Shown here piece after piece: positions 43,308 through 54,352 of a DNA stretch of 64,000 nt. Source of the stretch: Bradysia coprophila (lineage: Eukaryota; Arthropoda; Insecta; Diptera; Sciaridae); NCBI RefSeq assembly GCF_014529535.1, contig NW_023504022.1:3406986-3470985 (forward strand). The letters run 5' to 3'. The notes below the pieces were generated by a model. That model did not search any database. It saw nothing but the letters and a program-made list of their open reading frames with translations, and was not told the DNA's origin. The position numbers and the translations under genes were made by a program. The first letter of the stretch is position 1; the number at the start of each line of letters is the position of its first letter.

Positions 43308-43559
43308 ATGAAATACGCATTATCCATTTGTCTGCTGATAGCAACAATTATTGGTCTCTCAGTTTGCAAAGCACCAGCAATTGAACGTGATGTTGGTGGT
43401 GGTGGAGGTGGTGGAGGTGGGGATGGAAATGGTTGTTACTGGACCGGTTGTTTTAATCCATGGCCGAAATGCAATGCACAATTTTACGAAGCAGAAATAA
43501 AGCGTTGTGGTTTTCCAAACATGAAGAAAAGGTTGTGCTGTCCAGCTTACTTACAATAA
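43308..43559 (+). CDS. Small secreted Cys-rich peptide with Gly linker, 83 aa
   Basis: The frame opens upstream at GTG, but the ATG at 43308 gives MKYALSICLLIATIIGLSVC, a clear signal peptide. A short acidic propeptide-like stretch (KAPAIERDV) and a run of nine Gly follow. The C-terminal domain has six Cys in the order CxxxCxxxxxxC...C...CC (CYWTGCFNPWPKC, then RCGF and LCCPAYLQ). The CC-ending pattern resembles disulfide-stabilised secreted peptides such as antimicrobial or other extracellular effectors. I do not recognise the exact family, so no activity is assigned. It has its own TATA/Inr promoter and no intron in the coding part. Confidence 0.7.
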   Translation: MKYALSICLLIATIIGLSVCKAPAIERDVGGGGGGGGGDGNGCYWTGCFNPWPKCNAQFYEAEIKRCGFPNMKKRLCCPAYLQ

Positions 43560-44031
43560 ATTAAAAACTTCTTTGTTGGCTTACTGCGAAAAAATAATCA
43601 CATTATGTCTAATCAAATGAATTGAATTGTGTTTTTGGTGCTTCTTTGTTTTATGCAGATATACTGGTCGTTTTTTTCATCCTTTGGAATCGTTGAGGCA
43701 ATTAGTCTGATTAGCTTGATCTTTTGACTTTTTCGTGCAGAATTGATCAATTTTCGTATTGGTAGTTTACCGTTGTGTTAGGAAAAACCCTGAATTACTT
43801 CGTAGGTAAATATTGTAATATAACGAGAGAACGCAGTCCTCGAATGACATACAATAAAAAGTGATTCATAGTACATTGAATGACAAGGGCATCAACTCTC
43901 GCACACGGTTGAATTTTTTTACTTTTGCCCCGAGTCGTTCATACTATTTTTTTTGATACCAACATCGAAAGTTGATACGTATCGCAAACAGCAGAACAAA
44001 ATGTTTAAATATGAAGGCATTTAGCAAGAAA
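43560..44031. other. Downstream flank, CTTTCGC-type repeat fragment
   Basis: No gene. Around 43898-43940 is CGCACACGGTTGAATTTTTT with TACTTTTGCCCCG, a fragment shared with 44675-44705. Confidence 0.4.
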
Positions 44032-44507
44032 ATGCGGGGTCCAGGGGGCGGCAGCCCCCTGGTATATCAAAAATTTAATTATTTAGCCATCACAACAACA
44101 ACACACACAAAAATTAACAAATAACTAACAAATCATTCAGCAACAAAAAGTATCAACTTCGTATGTTAATTTCAATAATAGCACTGGCGCACGCTTTATT
44201 TCAATTTTCATTACACCAACTACGAAAGTTGTAATTTTCGCTTCCCGAATGAGATGCGAAAGTATAAAAATTCAACTCTCAGTTAGCCACGACATCACAA
44301 GAGGTGCGAAAATACTTTCGCCTCCTAACAGAGGAGCGAAAGTACTTTCGCCCCTCAAACGAGGATGCGAAAGTAAATGACAGCAACAACATGTGTTCCG
44401 TCTGGTGTCGTTGTGATCACTGTGATTGTTGTGATAGAAAAGAACGTTGCCAATAATTTATAAATTTTTATTTTACCAGGGGGCTGCCGCCCCCTGGACC
44501 CCCGCAT
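44032..44507. mobile_element. MITE with GC-rich palindromic termini
   Basis: ATGCGGGGTCCAGGGGGCGG followed by CAGCCCCCTGG at 44032 is mirrored at 44477-44507. The terminus is itself palindromic (CCAGGGGGC..GCCCCCTGG). The interior has several GCGAAAGTA/TACTTTCGC motifs, also found outside the element up to about 45.1 kb. Confidence 0.75.
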
Positions 44508-44998
44508 ATTTCAGCTTATTTCGGTAAATTTCATCAGTTGGAACATTATAAGGAAGCTCAAATTACAATTTTCGTAGTTGTTGTAATGAAAAGTTGTGTG
44601 GATCACATGGCACGACGTAAAAAAATTCAACCTGTGCGATTGCCGCCCTGGCCTTCGGCCACGGGCTGCAAACTTCGCACACGGTTGAATTTTTTTACTT
44701 TCGTCCCTTGTGATCCAAATAACCATTTGATCGCAGTACACTTATTGACAAGAGTCGACTATTACATTATGTAGTCGACTTTCGCATTATGTATATTGAC
44801 TTTCGCTTTATGTAATCTTTCTTTCTCCCCGCTCAAACACATAACTTGCATTTTTTTACTTTCGCCCCGGATTTCGAGGGCGAAAGTATCAACTTTCGAT
44901 GTTGGTATCAAAAATAGATTTTCATGCTTCGGGGCCGAAAATGAGGGCAATTTTTCGAATTTTCTCGGGTTTCCGGCCCTCTGCATGAAAACTTACAT
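44508..44998. repeat. TACTTTCGC / GCGAAAGTA-rich repeat region
   Basis: Fragments CGCACACGGTTGAATTTTTT, TTTACTTTCGCCCC and GCGAAAGTATCAACTTTCGA occur repeatedly in both orientations. No gene is supported. It is probably several nested copies of one repeat family. Confidence 0.5.
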
Positions 44999-45108
44999 GT
45001 GCACCTGTTTTGGACGGTTGATTTAAAGCACTTTCGCTTGTAAGCCTCACTTCGTTCGGCCTACAATCCGCGAAATTGCCTAAAATCAATCGTCCAAAAC
45101 AGGTACAC
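44999..45108. repeat. Inverted repeat
   Basis: GTGCACCTGTTTTGGACGGT pairs with a mirrored copy ending CAAAACAGGTACAC. The loop contains AAGCCTCACTTCGTTCGGC. Confidence 0.75.
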
Positions 45109-45290
45109 AAATGACTATTTCACATCAGTATGTCACTTTGCGACCACTTTATGTACCTAATTACCCTACAGTAACAGTAGACTTTCGAAAAATCAAGAAT
45201 TTTTTTTTTTCGTTTTTTGGGTTTTGGAGCTCATTTTCCCCTTGAGGGGTTTGTAAATTTTCCTTGTTAAATATGAAAATCCTCAGGACA

Positions 45291-45546
45291 TTGCAGCTTG
45301 CATTGAGACACCTCAAACATACTCCTTATGGTCTTTTCTATGTTCCCCCACCTTTTGCCTTCACTTACTGCTGTAGAAATGTTAGAGACAACGATTTTAT
45401 TTCAAGAGGCTCTTTTGAAATTCTTTGATTATTGATGAAAATGTGGATAAAGAGATCTGTTTTGCAGCAATTGGTGAGCAGGAAGGTTTGGGAACTTAGA
45501 AAAGACCATAAGGAGTATGTTTGTGGTGTCTCAATGCAAGTTGCAA
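45291..45546. mobile_element. Fold-back element, ~60-bp arms
   Basis: TTGCAGCTTGCATTGAGACA and CATACTCCTTATGGTCTTTT on the left are mirrored by AAAAGACCATAAGGAGTATG and GTCTCAATGCAAGTTGCAA on the right. Non-coding. Confidence 0.8.
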
Positions 45547-46087
45547 CGTCATGGCGTATAAGTTAAACGCGTAATTAGCTTCGACTTGATGGCAATATAG
45601 TTGTGGACTTGGATTATCAAAATACTGGATAATCAATTAATTATAGATAAATTCAACTTAAACAACTTTCTGATATGATTACGAAATGAAATTACTCAAT
45701 AAAAAATGAAAGTATTTTGACGAGAATTTTTCTAATCTACTTTAACTACTACGTGTTAAGAAATATAAATATGATACAAATTCAATGTCTAAGACCAACA
45801 TCCACTATATATACGTTTAACATACGTGATGTGCGTTTAACTTCCGTCCCACTCGTAAGTTATTCATATTCCACGTACACCACAATACGTAACGCATGAA
45901 TATTCAAATCTGACAATCGAAATACGTAACTAGTAGTTACTAACTAAGCTTCAACGTGTTCCACGTATAGAAAATATTGCCCATGTATCACATACATTAA
46001 TGAAGTATATTCCACCTTCCCGACGAATTTTACACATCCCGGTGTATGAATTTTTAATGAACTACCTCCGCAGCACCCAATGTAACA
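45547..46087. other. Intergenic, nothing recognised
   Basis: AT-rich sequence between a fold-back element and the 3' tail of a LINE. Short open frames show no family. Confidence 0.4.
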
Positions 46088-49000
46088 TTTATTTATTTAT
46101 TTATTTATTTCGTCAATGGCATCCGCCCCCTGACTACTTGCATTTTTACTTTTACAATAAAAGAACAGAAAAAGATTATACATGTCAAGTTGAATGAAAA
46201 AAAATAGAACAAAAACATAAATAAAAACATTCACCAACGTCACATAGGAGTGAGTCACGTCTCGTTTGACCAATAACCAGAAAGTCGTCAATAGATCGTT
46301 TTCTGAGCCACCTGGAAATGAACGGTTAGTGGTTAGTGGGAGCCAGTCGACTAGACTGGCTCGATTCGGCACAAGTCGATAAGACTCGGAGTTAAGTCGT
46401 GAGACCACTTTTTAAAGTCGTGAGACCTAAATAACCTAATCGATACCGATTAGAAAAAGAACCATAGGTCCAGCATATTTGCAAGTGAAATGAAATCAGT
46501 CATGACATTTTGATCTTACCATTCAATTTGATTGGAATCTTCAACATTCTAACAGTCGTTTTGAATGAGTTCCGCGGCATACCCTGAAACCAAAGCTGTG
46601 AGAAACGGTTAAATTCCAAGCACATGTTATTTATTGGTTCATGGTAACCATACTTAGTCCTGTGTTCATCGACAATGAGTAGATCGTCAGCTCGAGTGGG
46701 ACGAGGATTTAGAGTAATTCTTCTCGTTATTTCAAATGAATCAAGACCACCACTTAAAAGGTCAAAAGTAAACAATGCACAGGCATTTATCCTGCGTCTA
46801 GCAAGCGGTTCAATGTCGATGGAGCAACATCTGTCAATGTAAGGTGGAAGTTTATAGTTCTCGTCACGTCTCACTGATCGTCTGAGTGCAAACATCAAAA
46901 ACTTCTTCTGAATCGATTCAATCCTATCAATGAAAGTTTCTTGATACGGGTGCCAAACGACCGAAGCATATTCCAGATACGAACGCACATGTGCGAAATA
47001 TAAACTCTTCAAGGTTTTGACATTCTTAAACTCCTTACAAGTCCTGATGACAAAACCGAGCATCGAATAAGACTTAGCGATTACGTATTCGACGTGTTTA
47101 CCAAAGGTCAGTTTTTCATCCATGAGAACTCCTAAGTCTTTCACCAGTTTCAAGCGAGTCACCACAGTATCGTTGATAGAGTAATTGAATTCAATCTTTG
47201 ACCTTTTGCGAGTGAAAGACATCACATTGCATTTTCTTACGTTTAAATAAAGCTGGTTGACTTCGCACCACCGTAAGAACCTGTTCAAATCTCTCTGAAG
47301 AGCAGTAGCATCAAGTACAGTTTTGATCACTTTGAAGATCTTCAAATCGTCTGCATACAAGAGATGAGTAGAGGAAGAAAAAACTTTCGTGACATCGTTC
47401 ATGAACAATATGAACAGAAGAGGGCCGAGATGGCTACCTTGAGGAACGCCAGACGTCACATTAAAAGTCATAGATGACCACCCAGACAACTTTACGAACT
47501 GTGTACGTCCGCTTAGATAAGACGCAATCCACGCCAACAACTCAGAATGAACTCCAAACTTCTTCAATTTGAATAAAAGAATTGAATGCTTAACTCGGTC
47601 AAAAGCTTTTTGGAAATCAGTGTAAATGACATCTAGCTGATGTTTAGACTCCATGACTTTAGTCGCATGACTTACAAACTCCACTAAATTCGTCGCTGTA
47701 GACCTTCGTTTCATAAAGCCATGCTGAGATTTCGAAATCACGTGATTAAATTTCTCGGTTAAGATTTTAGTTACGACGGCTTCGAACAGTTTTCCAATAG
47801 TTGGCAGAATAGCAACACCTCTGTAATTTTCTACGTCACTCCTAGATCCACTCTTGTAAATCGGTGTAATATACGACGATTTCCATCTCGTAGGAAACTT
47901 ACCAGTTGAGAGTGATGAGTTAAAAATGCGGAGAAGTGGATAAGACAGACTATCAGCGCAGTTCTTCAAAAGAACGGGTGAGATTTTGTCAGGCCCTTCG
48001 CCCTTACTGGTGTCAATACCACGTAAATGGCTCACAACATTTTCAATAGTAAAAGAAATCGATCCAACATCAACAAGTTGATCAATGTGGTAAAAATTAC
48101 GGGACAGGTCTGATTCACTCTCGTTATCAGTAACATAGACACTTTGAAAGAACTCGGCGAATAAACTACAGGATTCAATAGGACTGGAAGATTTTTTATC
48201 TCTTTTACGCATCGTTGAAGGATAGCCTACAGTTTTCTTGCGCGACTTCACAAACGACCAAAACCTTGACGGATCCGATGTCAGCATTTTCTCAGTCTTT
48301 GTCAGATACCTGCTAAAAGCCAAATCACGCACAGTGCGAAATTCTTTACTTAACGACAAAAAAACCATCTCTAATCTAGATCTCTCAGTGGGGTCAGTCT
48401 CAGAATTAAGGCGCTTACTAGCTTTGCTCGTCCTATTTTTAAGGTTCCTTAGACGTTGGTTGTACCAAGGCGGGTCATCAATCGTCACTTTTTTCTTGAG
48501 AGGGACAAACCTTTCGAAACCGGCTAAAAGCGTTTCATAAAGCAAATCAACAGCGACATCCACGTCAGAAACGTTCAACATCAGTTGATTCCAATCAACA
48601 GAGTCAAAATAACGGTTCAGACCGGAGAAGTCACCTTTCTTGAAGTTAAATTCAGTAGAAGACTCATCACATTCAACGCAATCGACTACGTCCGCGGAAA
48701 AGATAACCTCAATGGGATAATGGTACAGGTCAACACGACTCAAAGGCTCAAGACACCTAGAAACGTTTGCCCCATTGGGGTTGCTGAAAAAAACAAGGTC
48801 CAGAATATCTCCATAAAAGTTGCGCTCGCCGTTGACTTGGTGAAGACCACTGCTCAACATGAGATAGATTATATCAGCTTTCGTTCCTTCACCAATCCCA
48901 GATGGTAGAAACACATTAGGCTCACAAGACTCGTCATCGCCATTCATCAGGTCGTCAACACTGTTGGCGTGGCTGTTGAGGGTGTCGGGCACCCAATCTA

Positions 49001-49310
49001 CAAGACTGAGATTGAAATCACCTAGGACGCACATTTCGTCATTCAGATCCAAATCGACAAAGTTCAATACTTTCTCCAGTGCATCACGATATTCGTTATA
49101 GACCAGTACTGAGGAGCCAGAAGGAATATAGATACAACAGATAAAGAGCGAATGATCCTGAAGTTGAACTTTTACCAACACCATTTCGACATTGTCTGTG
49201 CCAGGAACTAGGATACGATCACTGGGGTAAGAGGTACGAACAGCAATCAACACGCCACCATACATACTATTACTAAGACAACAGTACAGTATTCTTATTC
49301 TATCTGCCTA
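46088..49310 (-). mobile_element. 5'-truncated non-LTR retrotransposon (LINE)
   Basis: A minus-strand retrotransposon with one long coding frame, a ~400-bp 3' UTR and an (AAATA)n tail at 46091-46115. Readable coding extends upstream of the ATG (CCLSNS before MYGG) until a TAG at about 49305. The first ~100 residues of the endonuclease and any ORF1 are missing, so the copy is 5'-truncated, as is usual for LINE insertions. No clear target-site duplication was found. Confidence 0.85.
46500..49265 (-). CDS. LINE ORF2: AP-endonuclease and reverse transcriptase, 921 aa
   Basis: A single uninterrupted frame. The N-terminal ~200 residues are the C-terminal part of an exonuclease-endonuclease-phosphatase domain: GDFN at 82-85 and a degenerate HYP in place of the usual SDHxP. 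The RT domain spans about residues 410-700, with LKNCADSLSYPLLRIF, YTDFQKAFDRVKH, SGVPQGSHLGPLLFILF and the catalytic YADD at 637-640. The C-terminal ~200 residues lack a recognisable RNase H domain. The sequence style is that of the jockey/CR1 group; I cannot fix the clade. The intact RT frame shows that insertion is recent, but without the endonuclease N-terminus the copy should not be autonomous. Confidence 0.9.
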   Translation of the reverse strand: MYGGVLIAVRTSYPSDRILVPGTDNVEMVLVKVQLQDHSLFICCIYIPSGSSVLVYNEYRDALEKVLNFVDLDLNDEMCVLGDFNLSLVDWVPDTLNSHANSVDDLMNGDDESCEPNVFLPSGIGEGTKADIIYLMLSSGLHQVNGERNFYGDILDLVFFSNPNGANVSRCLEPLSRVDLYHYPIEVIFSADVVDCVECDESSTEFNFKKGDFSGLNRYFDSVDWNQLMLNVSDVDVAVDLLYETLLAGFERFVPLKKKVTIDDPPWYNQRLRNLKNRTSKASKRLNSETDPTERSRLEMVFLSLSKEFRTVRDLAFSRYLTKTEKMLTSDPSRFWSFVKSRKKTVGYPSTMRKRDKKSSSPIESCSLFAEFFQSVYVTDNESESDLSRNFYHIDQLVDVGSISFTIENVVSHLRGIDTSKGEGPDKISPVLLKNCADSLSYPLLRIFNSSLSTGKFPTRWKSSYITPIYKSGSRSDVENYRGVAILPTIGKLFEAVVTKILTEKFNHVISKSQHGFMKRRSTATNLVEFVSHATKVMESKHQLDVIYTDFQKAFDRVKHSILLFKLKKFGVHSELLAWIASYLSGRTQFVKLSGWSSMTFNVTSGVPQGSHLGPLLFILFMNDVTKVFSSSTHLLYADDLKIFKVIKTVLDATALQRDLNRFLRWCEVNQLYLNVRKCNVMSFTRKRSKIEFNYSINDTVVTRLKLVKDLGVLMDEKLTFGKHVEYVIAKSYSMLGFVIRTCKEFKNVKTLKSLYFAHVRSYLEYASVVWHPYQETFIDRIESIQKKFLMFALRRSVRRDENYKLPPYIDRCCSIDIEPLARRRINACALFTFDLLSGGLDSFEITRRITLNPRPTRADDLLIVDEHRTKYGYHEPINNMCLEFNRFSQLWFQGMPRNSFKTTVRMLKIPIKLNGKIKMS

Positions 49311-50248
49311 CCACATGCGAAAATTAACCATTACAATCATGTTAAATGATCCCCTGCGAACATCATTCAATACATGAGGAGTTTTATTCAACTTTTGTGT
49401 CCTCTGGATAAAAAAATATTTTGGCGTCTTGAAAACCATACACAGCAATGCCGCTTATTTGAACTTTTTATCGTAGATCAGCCAAAAATTAATTTCTTTG
49501 TGAAATTCTCTAAAAGTTGTAATAACAATTTTATTCACTAAAGATCTATGTTAATGAAGTTGGATTCTTTTCAAATCGATGCAGAACAATATTTCAAGCA
49601 AAAAATTGTTCTACAGTAAACCTTTAATCCGAATCGAAGTTTACAAAAAATATAGAAAAGATAAGCATGTACAATGTCCTAAACCTAAACCTAAGTTAGG
49701 TGTGCAATGGCCTAGTAGCATGCACAATGTCCTAAGTTGATTATGTTACCGCTCACATTTATGCACAAAAATCTGGAATGCGTTCAGAAGTATGCCCAAT
49801 CTCCTGAGTTGATTGTGCAAGAGTCTAGAAGCATATGCACAATGCCCTGAATCGATTCCCAAAATACAAATTCCTCTATCCTCAATTTTTTGAATAGTTT
49901 AAGTCCGTCAGTCCCACATAGCCCATCTTCGAACTTAACTTCAGGAACTTAATTCTTCGTCGATAAAAAAAAAATACTTCGAAAATCGGTTAACTCGATT
50001 ACCGTGCAATCAATGTGTTTTTGATAGCCCACATTTTCCGCATTTGAATTCATAAAACCCTGACTTACAGTCAAGGGAATTAATTTAGCAAATAAATGTG
50101 TCTAACCCACACAACCGGTTGCATATAAAGTGCTTCATAGGGTATAATAAATGGAAAATAAATGGAATGGTATGGTTCGAGAAAAAAAAATCGGCCAATC
50201 GAATATTGATGCTTGCTTATCCACCCTTCGACCATACCACAAACGTTA
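49311..50248. other. Intergenic with repeat fragments
   Basis: 49679-49695 has a brief CCTAAA run. A loose repeat of CATGCACAATGTCCTAAGTT (three times, ~75-100 bp apart) follows to 49860. 49920-50020 is an inverse-orientation relative of the modules at 55.0-55.6 kb. No gene is recognised. Confidence 0.45.
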
Positions 50249-50258
50249 CACATGCAAT

Positions 50259-51004
50259 TTTCTTCTTTTTCAGCCTGTTTCTATCCACTGCTGGACGTAG
50301 GCCTCCCCAATTCTCTTCCATTCCGAACGATCCGTAGCCACTTGTTGCCAATTTGCGCCTGCAATTCTCTTTATACCATTACTCCATCTCTCTGGTGGTC
50401 CACCTCTAGGTCGTGTTTTAGGTGGTTTCCAGTTCATGATCTTTTTGGTCCAACGTTCGTCCGTCCTTCTTGCAATATGTCCCGCCCAGCTCCACTTTAA
50501 AGATGCTATTCTTTCCATGACATCAACGACTTTTGTTTGTTGTCGAATCCATTGATTTGTCATTCTATCTCTGAGCGTAATTCCAAGCATACTCCGTTCC
50601 ATGGCTCTATGTGCCACTCTTAGTTTATTTTCGGAAGTTTTTGTTAACGTTAACGTTTCCGCTCCATATGTGAGCACAGGAAGGACACACGTATCGAACA
50701 CTTTACGTTTCAGACTATTGTTCATTTTGCTTTTGAAAATTAGTCTGAGTTTTCCGAACGCTGCCCAAGCAAGTTTTATTTCTGCAGTTTTAGCTCTGCA
50801 GTTTAGTTGTCCAGATCCAGACCCAACTTCAATTTGTGACCTGGGTACACGTAACTGTCGACTCGTTCAATGACAGTATCACCAATTTTAATGTCTCTGT
50901 CATTGTCAATGTTTGTCATGATTTTCGTTTTCGACAAATTCATCTTGAGACCGACTTTGTTTGACTCGTCATTCAACTGTTGTAACATAATTTGCGCCTG
51001 CAAT
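50259..51004 (-). pseudogene. RTE-like LINE fragment with target duplication
   Basis: Minus-strand segments encode GLKMNLSKTKIM..YVYPGHKLKLG (51003-50803) and then KRKVFDTCVLPVLTYGAETL to AYVQQWIETG (about 50710-50270). These are the palm-end and C-terminal parts of an RTE-type reverse transcriptase. A small deletion/frameshift separates them. The 3' end is GGCTGAAAAAGAAGAAAA. CACATGCAAT flanks the element on both sides (50249-50258 and 51005-51014), a target-site duplication that fixes its borders as a 5'-truncated insertion. Confidence 0.85.
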
Positions 51005-51014
51005 CACATGCAAT

Positions 51015-51342
51015 CACGCATAAATAAATAACGATTTCTATTCGTCATTTCATTATTACGTGAAACGGCTACGCCCCGATCGGTAAACACACAAAAGTAC
51101 CATTTCCATCATTTGCAGATATTTTCTTCAAAAACTTGAGGTTCAGTTTTGGATCCGTGCAGTAAAGTTAACTTTACCTCACGTTTTTGAATAAATTTAA
51201 TTAAAAAAGACTGCGCTCATGTTTGTTATTATCACAGGAAATGTCATGGTTTCGAACGTACGGATAATGTCAAAATAAATTCCTACTTTGTTTAGACATT
51301 ATTTAACTTAACACTGCTGGTAAGTTTCGTTTCCATCCGAAC
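51015..51342. other. Intergenic, nothing recognised
   Basis: No coding or RNA feature can be supported. Confidence 0.35.
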
Positions 51343-51480
51343 ATTATGCTAAAAACAGACGAAGCATTGAGAATTTGTTTAGATCAAATTTTTCATCGTT
51401 TTAATTTCGTTAAGCATCAAAAGTGACATTAGAACAATGAAGAATTTGATCGAAACAGCTTCGTCTGTTTTCAGCATTAC
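51343..51480. mobile_element. Fold-back element
   Basis: ATTATGCTAAAAACAGACGA at 51343 pairs with GAAACAGCTTCGTCTGTTTT ending near 51480. The inner arms GATCAAATTTTTCAT and ATGAAGAATTTGATC also pair. Confidence 0.75.
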
Positions 51481-52531
51481 AGTTTACTCAAGACATACAT
51501 TTGTGTAAAGTGATCATAGTCGACAGTTGCCAAATAGATTACTATTTTGTATTAAATGGGTTTTACAGTACCGTATTTAGAGTACCTTGAAGTGCGTTGA
51601 CCTCAGAAATAAAGGTGAAAGTTGCGTTCTATCAGATGATTTCGGATATTGGACGTTGAGTTGGGCAACACCCTTTCTAACAAACAAACTGCGTTATGAC
51701 ACTGTTGACAAATTTCTATTTTAACATGTAAAATGCGATAGCTGCCACCTTAATAAATGTAGTTAGGTTGCTAGATAGGGTATTGGTTAAGGCATTTCAA
51801 CCAAGGTAGACTTATAGGCGAATGTAATGTCCCGGTTATATATCTACTTTGATTTCGAACTTTTCGACGCAGAACGTTATTCTAAGCAAAGCGTTGTTCT
51901 ACGGTACGTCTCTAAAATGTGTAGATTATTTTATCAAATTCAAATTGTCGTAATAATTACTCCGCAATAGATCATATTCGTTATACGGTACTTGTCAACG
52001 TAACCCCACTTAATTTTTCGTCAAGTAGTCCTTAACCTCAATCAATTGACGTTAACTGCCTTCAATTTACTGATTTTTATATGAAAATCGTTCGTTCAAT
52101 TCATTCGATATTTTTCGACATGTCTGACAGTTGGGATCGTGTCTGACGTTTACAAGGTCATGAAAATGATCTATGCACCCCATTTTGTCAGCCGCCGAAA
52201 ACTTGACTGAGGCCATTTGTTACCGTGATAAGAAAAAGTTTGTTCAGCCTGCTCTGTAGCTAGAACTCCTATGTTTAGCCACATTTTTAGATCAACGGAG
52301 TATCTTAAAACAATGTAAAATCGAAAATGTAGGTACGCCATTTCAAAGTTTTTTCATGGGAGGCCGGAGGCATACGTATAGATGGACTTCAATTTCATTA
52401 TGAATACGGCATTACGAAGCAGAACATCAGTCCATAAAAATCTTCATTCCTAATGTCCTTCATTCACATCCATTTCTCTGTTGTCGTTATAGCTTCCAAA
52501 TTTTCCATAGCAGAGCCGTGACAAGACTCAT
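51481..52531. other. Upstream region of ASCC1 with a repeat fragment
   Basis: 51505-51600 is a copy of the AAAGTGATCATAGTCGACAG block seen at 36.3 and 37.25 kb. The remainder up to the ASCC1 start has no recognised gene. The promoter is presumably within it, but no definite core element is visible. Confidence 0.4.
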
Positions 52532-52537
52532 TTGAAA

Positions 52538-53521
52538 ATGGAAACCAGTTCAAAAGACGAAAAGTCAAGCAGACGTGATGAGCTTGTCCATCGTGGTGGA
52601 CGATTTGAGTTGACAATCGATATCGATCCTAAGTTTTATGGACGCATAATCGGAGCACAGGGCAACACGAAACGGAAAATAGAGCAGGAATTTAACACTC
52701 AAATTTTAGTGCCTGCTAGAGGCTCACTTACTACAGCCGTGATTGTGAAAGGAGACACCGAAGATGATGTAATATCGACTGTGCAACGTCTGAAGCAGTT
52801 TACGAAATCCGACTCAAGATTTGGTGGTGTGAACCGTCGTCGACCGAACATTCCGAGACAAAAGTTTACGCATTTCCTTTCAATATCCTTCGCAACCGAC
52901 GAAATCAAACGGAATTTTGCTGTATTCAGCGATGAGATCCGAAGCAATCCAAAAACCAGGCATTTACATGAGTCGATGATACAGAGACCGGAGAAACTCC
53001 ATATCACCATTTCCATGTTGGTTCTTGACCATGGCGACAAAGATGAGACATTTGCTTTAGATTGTCTGGACAAGTGTAAGGCTACAATCATCGATCCAAT
53101 TCTACAAGATCAACCGTTAGTACTGACAGCTGCTGGAGTTGAGATATTTTCCGACTGTGAGCCGAGCGCAGTCAATGTTGTATTCGCTAAGGTGGTCTCC
53201 GCACCGCTTCAGGAAATCGCCAACAAAATGGCACGCTTCTTCGAAAGTTGTGGACTGGTTAAGCAGGAAAGGGAATCGATCGCATTGCATTTGACGTTGC
53301 TCAATACGTACCTGTACCAGGGTGAGGAAGATGGGAAAGAGGAAGACATACAGAGGTGTCAAGCTATTAAGAGGCAAACATTCGATGCGACCTCAATTCT
53401 CGAAAGACATAAAGATTGTCATTTTGGAACGGTGAGAGTTGAACAGATTCATTTATGTAGACTGGGTACCGTGACGGCAGATGGCTACTACGAGTCTGCC
53501 GGTTTTTTGCAGATTGAATGA
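52538..53521 (+). CDS. ASCC1: ASCC1 homologue: KH plus 2H phosphoesterase domains, 327 aa
   Basis: Starts at the ATG at 52538 (AAAATGG context) and runs to 53521 in one exon. Residues ~22-95 form a KH domain with the GxxG loop GAQG at 39-42 (FYGRIIGAQGNTKRKIEQEF). Residues ~108-327 form an AKAP7-like 2H phosphoesterase domain with the two catalytic HxT motifs HITI (155-158) and HLTL (251-254). This domain order and length match activating signal cointegrator 1 complex subunit 1, a nuclear component of the ASC-1 complex linked to alkylation repair and transcription. AATAAA lies at 53630. Both 2H motifs are intact. The lack of introns could mean an intron-poor gene or a retrocopy. Confidence 0.85.
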   Translation: METSSKDEKSSRRDELVHRGGRFELTIDIDPKFYGRIIGAQGNTKRKIEQEFNTQILVPARGSLTTAVIVKGDTEDDVISTVQRLKQFTKSDSRFGGVNRRRPNIPRQKFTHFLSISFATDEIKRNFAVFSDEIRSNPKTRHLHESMIQRPEKLHITISMLVLDHGDKDETFALDCLDKCKATIIDPILQDQPLVLTAAGVEIFSDCEPSAVNVVFAKVVSAPLQEIANKMARFFESCGLVKQERESIALHLTLLNTYLYQGEEDGKEEDIQRCQAIKRQTFDATSILERHKDCHFGTVRVEQIHLCRLGTVTADGYYESAGFLQIE

Positions 53522-53629
53522 CCAATTCGTATTAATCGAATCCAGTGACCGTTGAAGAGGTTGAAAAGTTTGACGACTTGGAATGAGGTATGTGAGCCCC
53601 CGACTTTTAAATGTTAGATTTTTTTTTGC

Positions 53630-53635
53630 AATAAA
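53630..53635 (+). terminator. Polyadenylation signal of ASCC1
   Basis: AATAAA about 110 bp downstream of the ASCC1 stop codon, following a T-run. Confidence 0.6.
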
Positions 53636-53639
53636 CATT

Positions 53640-54192
53640 GTTGAAGCATTCAAATAAGTAGTCTGGTTTGAACGAATAATTCACTTCCGGGTGTCAACGA
53701 TGCGAGCCATCAGCCGTTAACTTCACTCCGTTTATTTCTGCAAATACTTCGACATGCGGCGACATGCAAGGCAGAGTTCGAGAAAGGAGTTAGTAGATGG
53801 TGTGTATACGCTTCGGACAGTAGTTCCATTGAGTAAACGAATTAAATTCTGAAAGGACTGGTTACGTCACTCAAGAAAACGTCTGACATCCGAACTTGGT
53901 ATCGTAAAGTTGATGTAGAAAGTGCGCCTTAAGTGTGCCACAATAAAAGTGAAATGGCACCTGCACCTGCATACACATACATATATACGTACGTGACATA
54001 ATGTTGGTGGCGAATGTAGAATGCACAGAGAAAAATTTGGAAAGAAAGTTTTCGTTCAAATTATCGTGACCGTGGGAAGACCGCAGAGACAGATTGACAG
54101 GGTGGCAAATTCGTTCAACCTTATGCTTGTCATGTCTATACTTTTAGGGCAACAATAGATCAGTGTCAAATAGCGGTTTCTTCTCTCAAAAA
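53640..54192. other. Intergenic, nothing recognised
   Basis: Short open frames only, without recognisable domains. Confidence 0.4.
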
Positions 54193-54352
54193 GTGTCAAA
54201 TGAGTTGTCAATTTCACAAAGCTAACCTCAAAAGATGTTTCGTTCACAGAGCCGCCCCTTGAAATGTATGAAAATTTGTGCGGCGTCTCACCATCCAATA
54301 CTTTTTTTGTTCGATTTGAGGTTAGCTTTGTGAAAATGACAACTTATTTGAC
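54193..54352. mobile_element. Fold-back element
   Basis: GTGTCAAATGAGTTGTCAAT and CACAAAGCTAACCTCAAA pair with TTTGAGGTTAGCTTTGTG and GACAACTTATTTGACA. Arms of about 38 bp. Confidence 0.75.

Noticed and set aside
49679..49695. Telomere-like CCTAAA repeats
   Set aside because: Only two to three units, no neighbouring array. Chance low-complexity sequence is sufficient.
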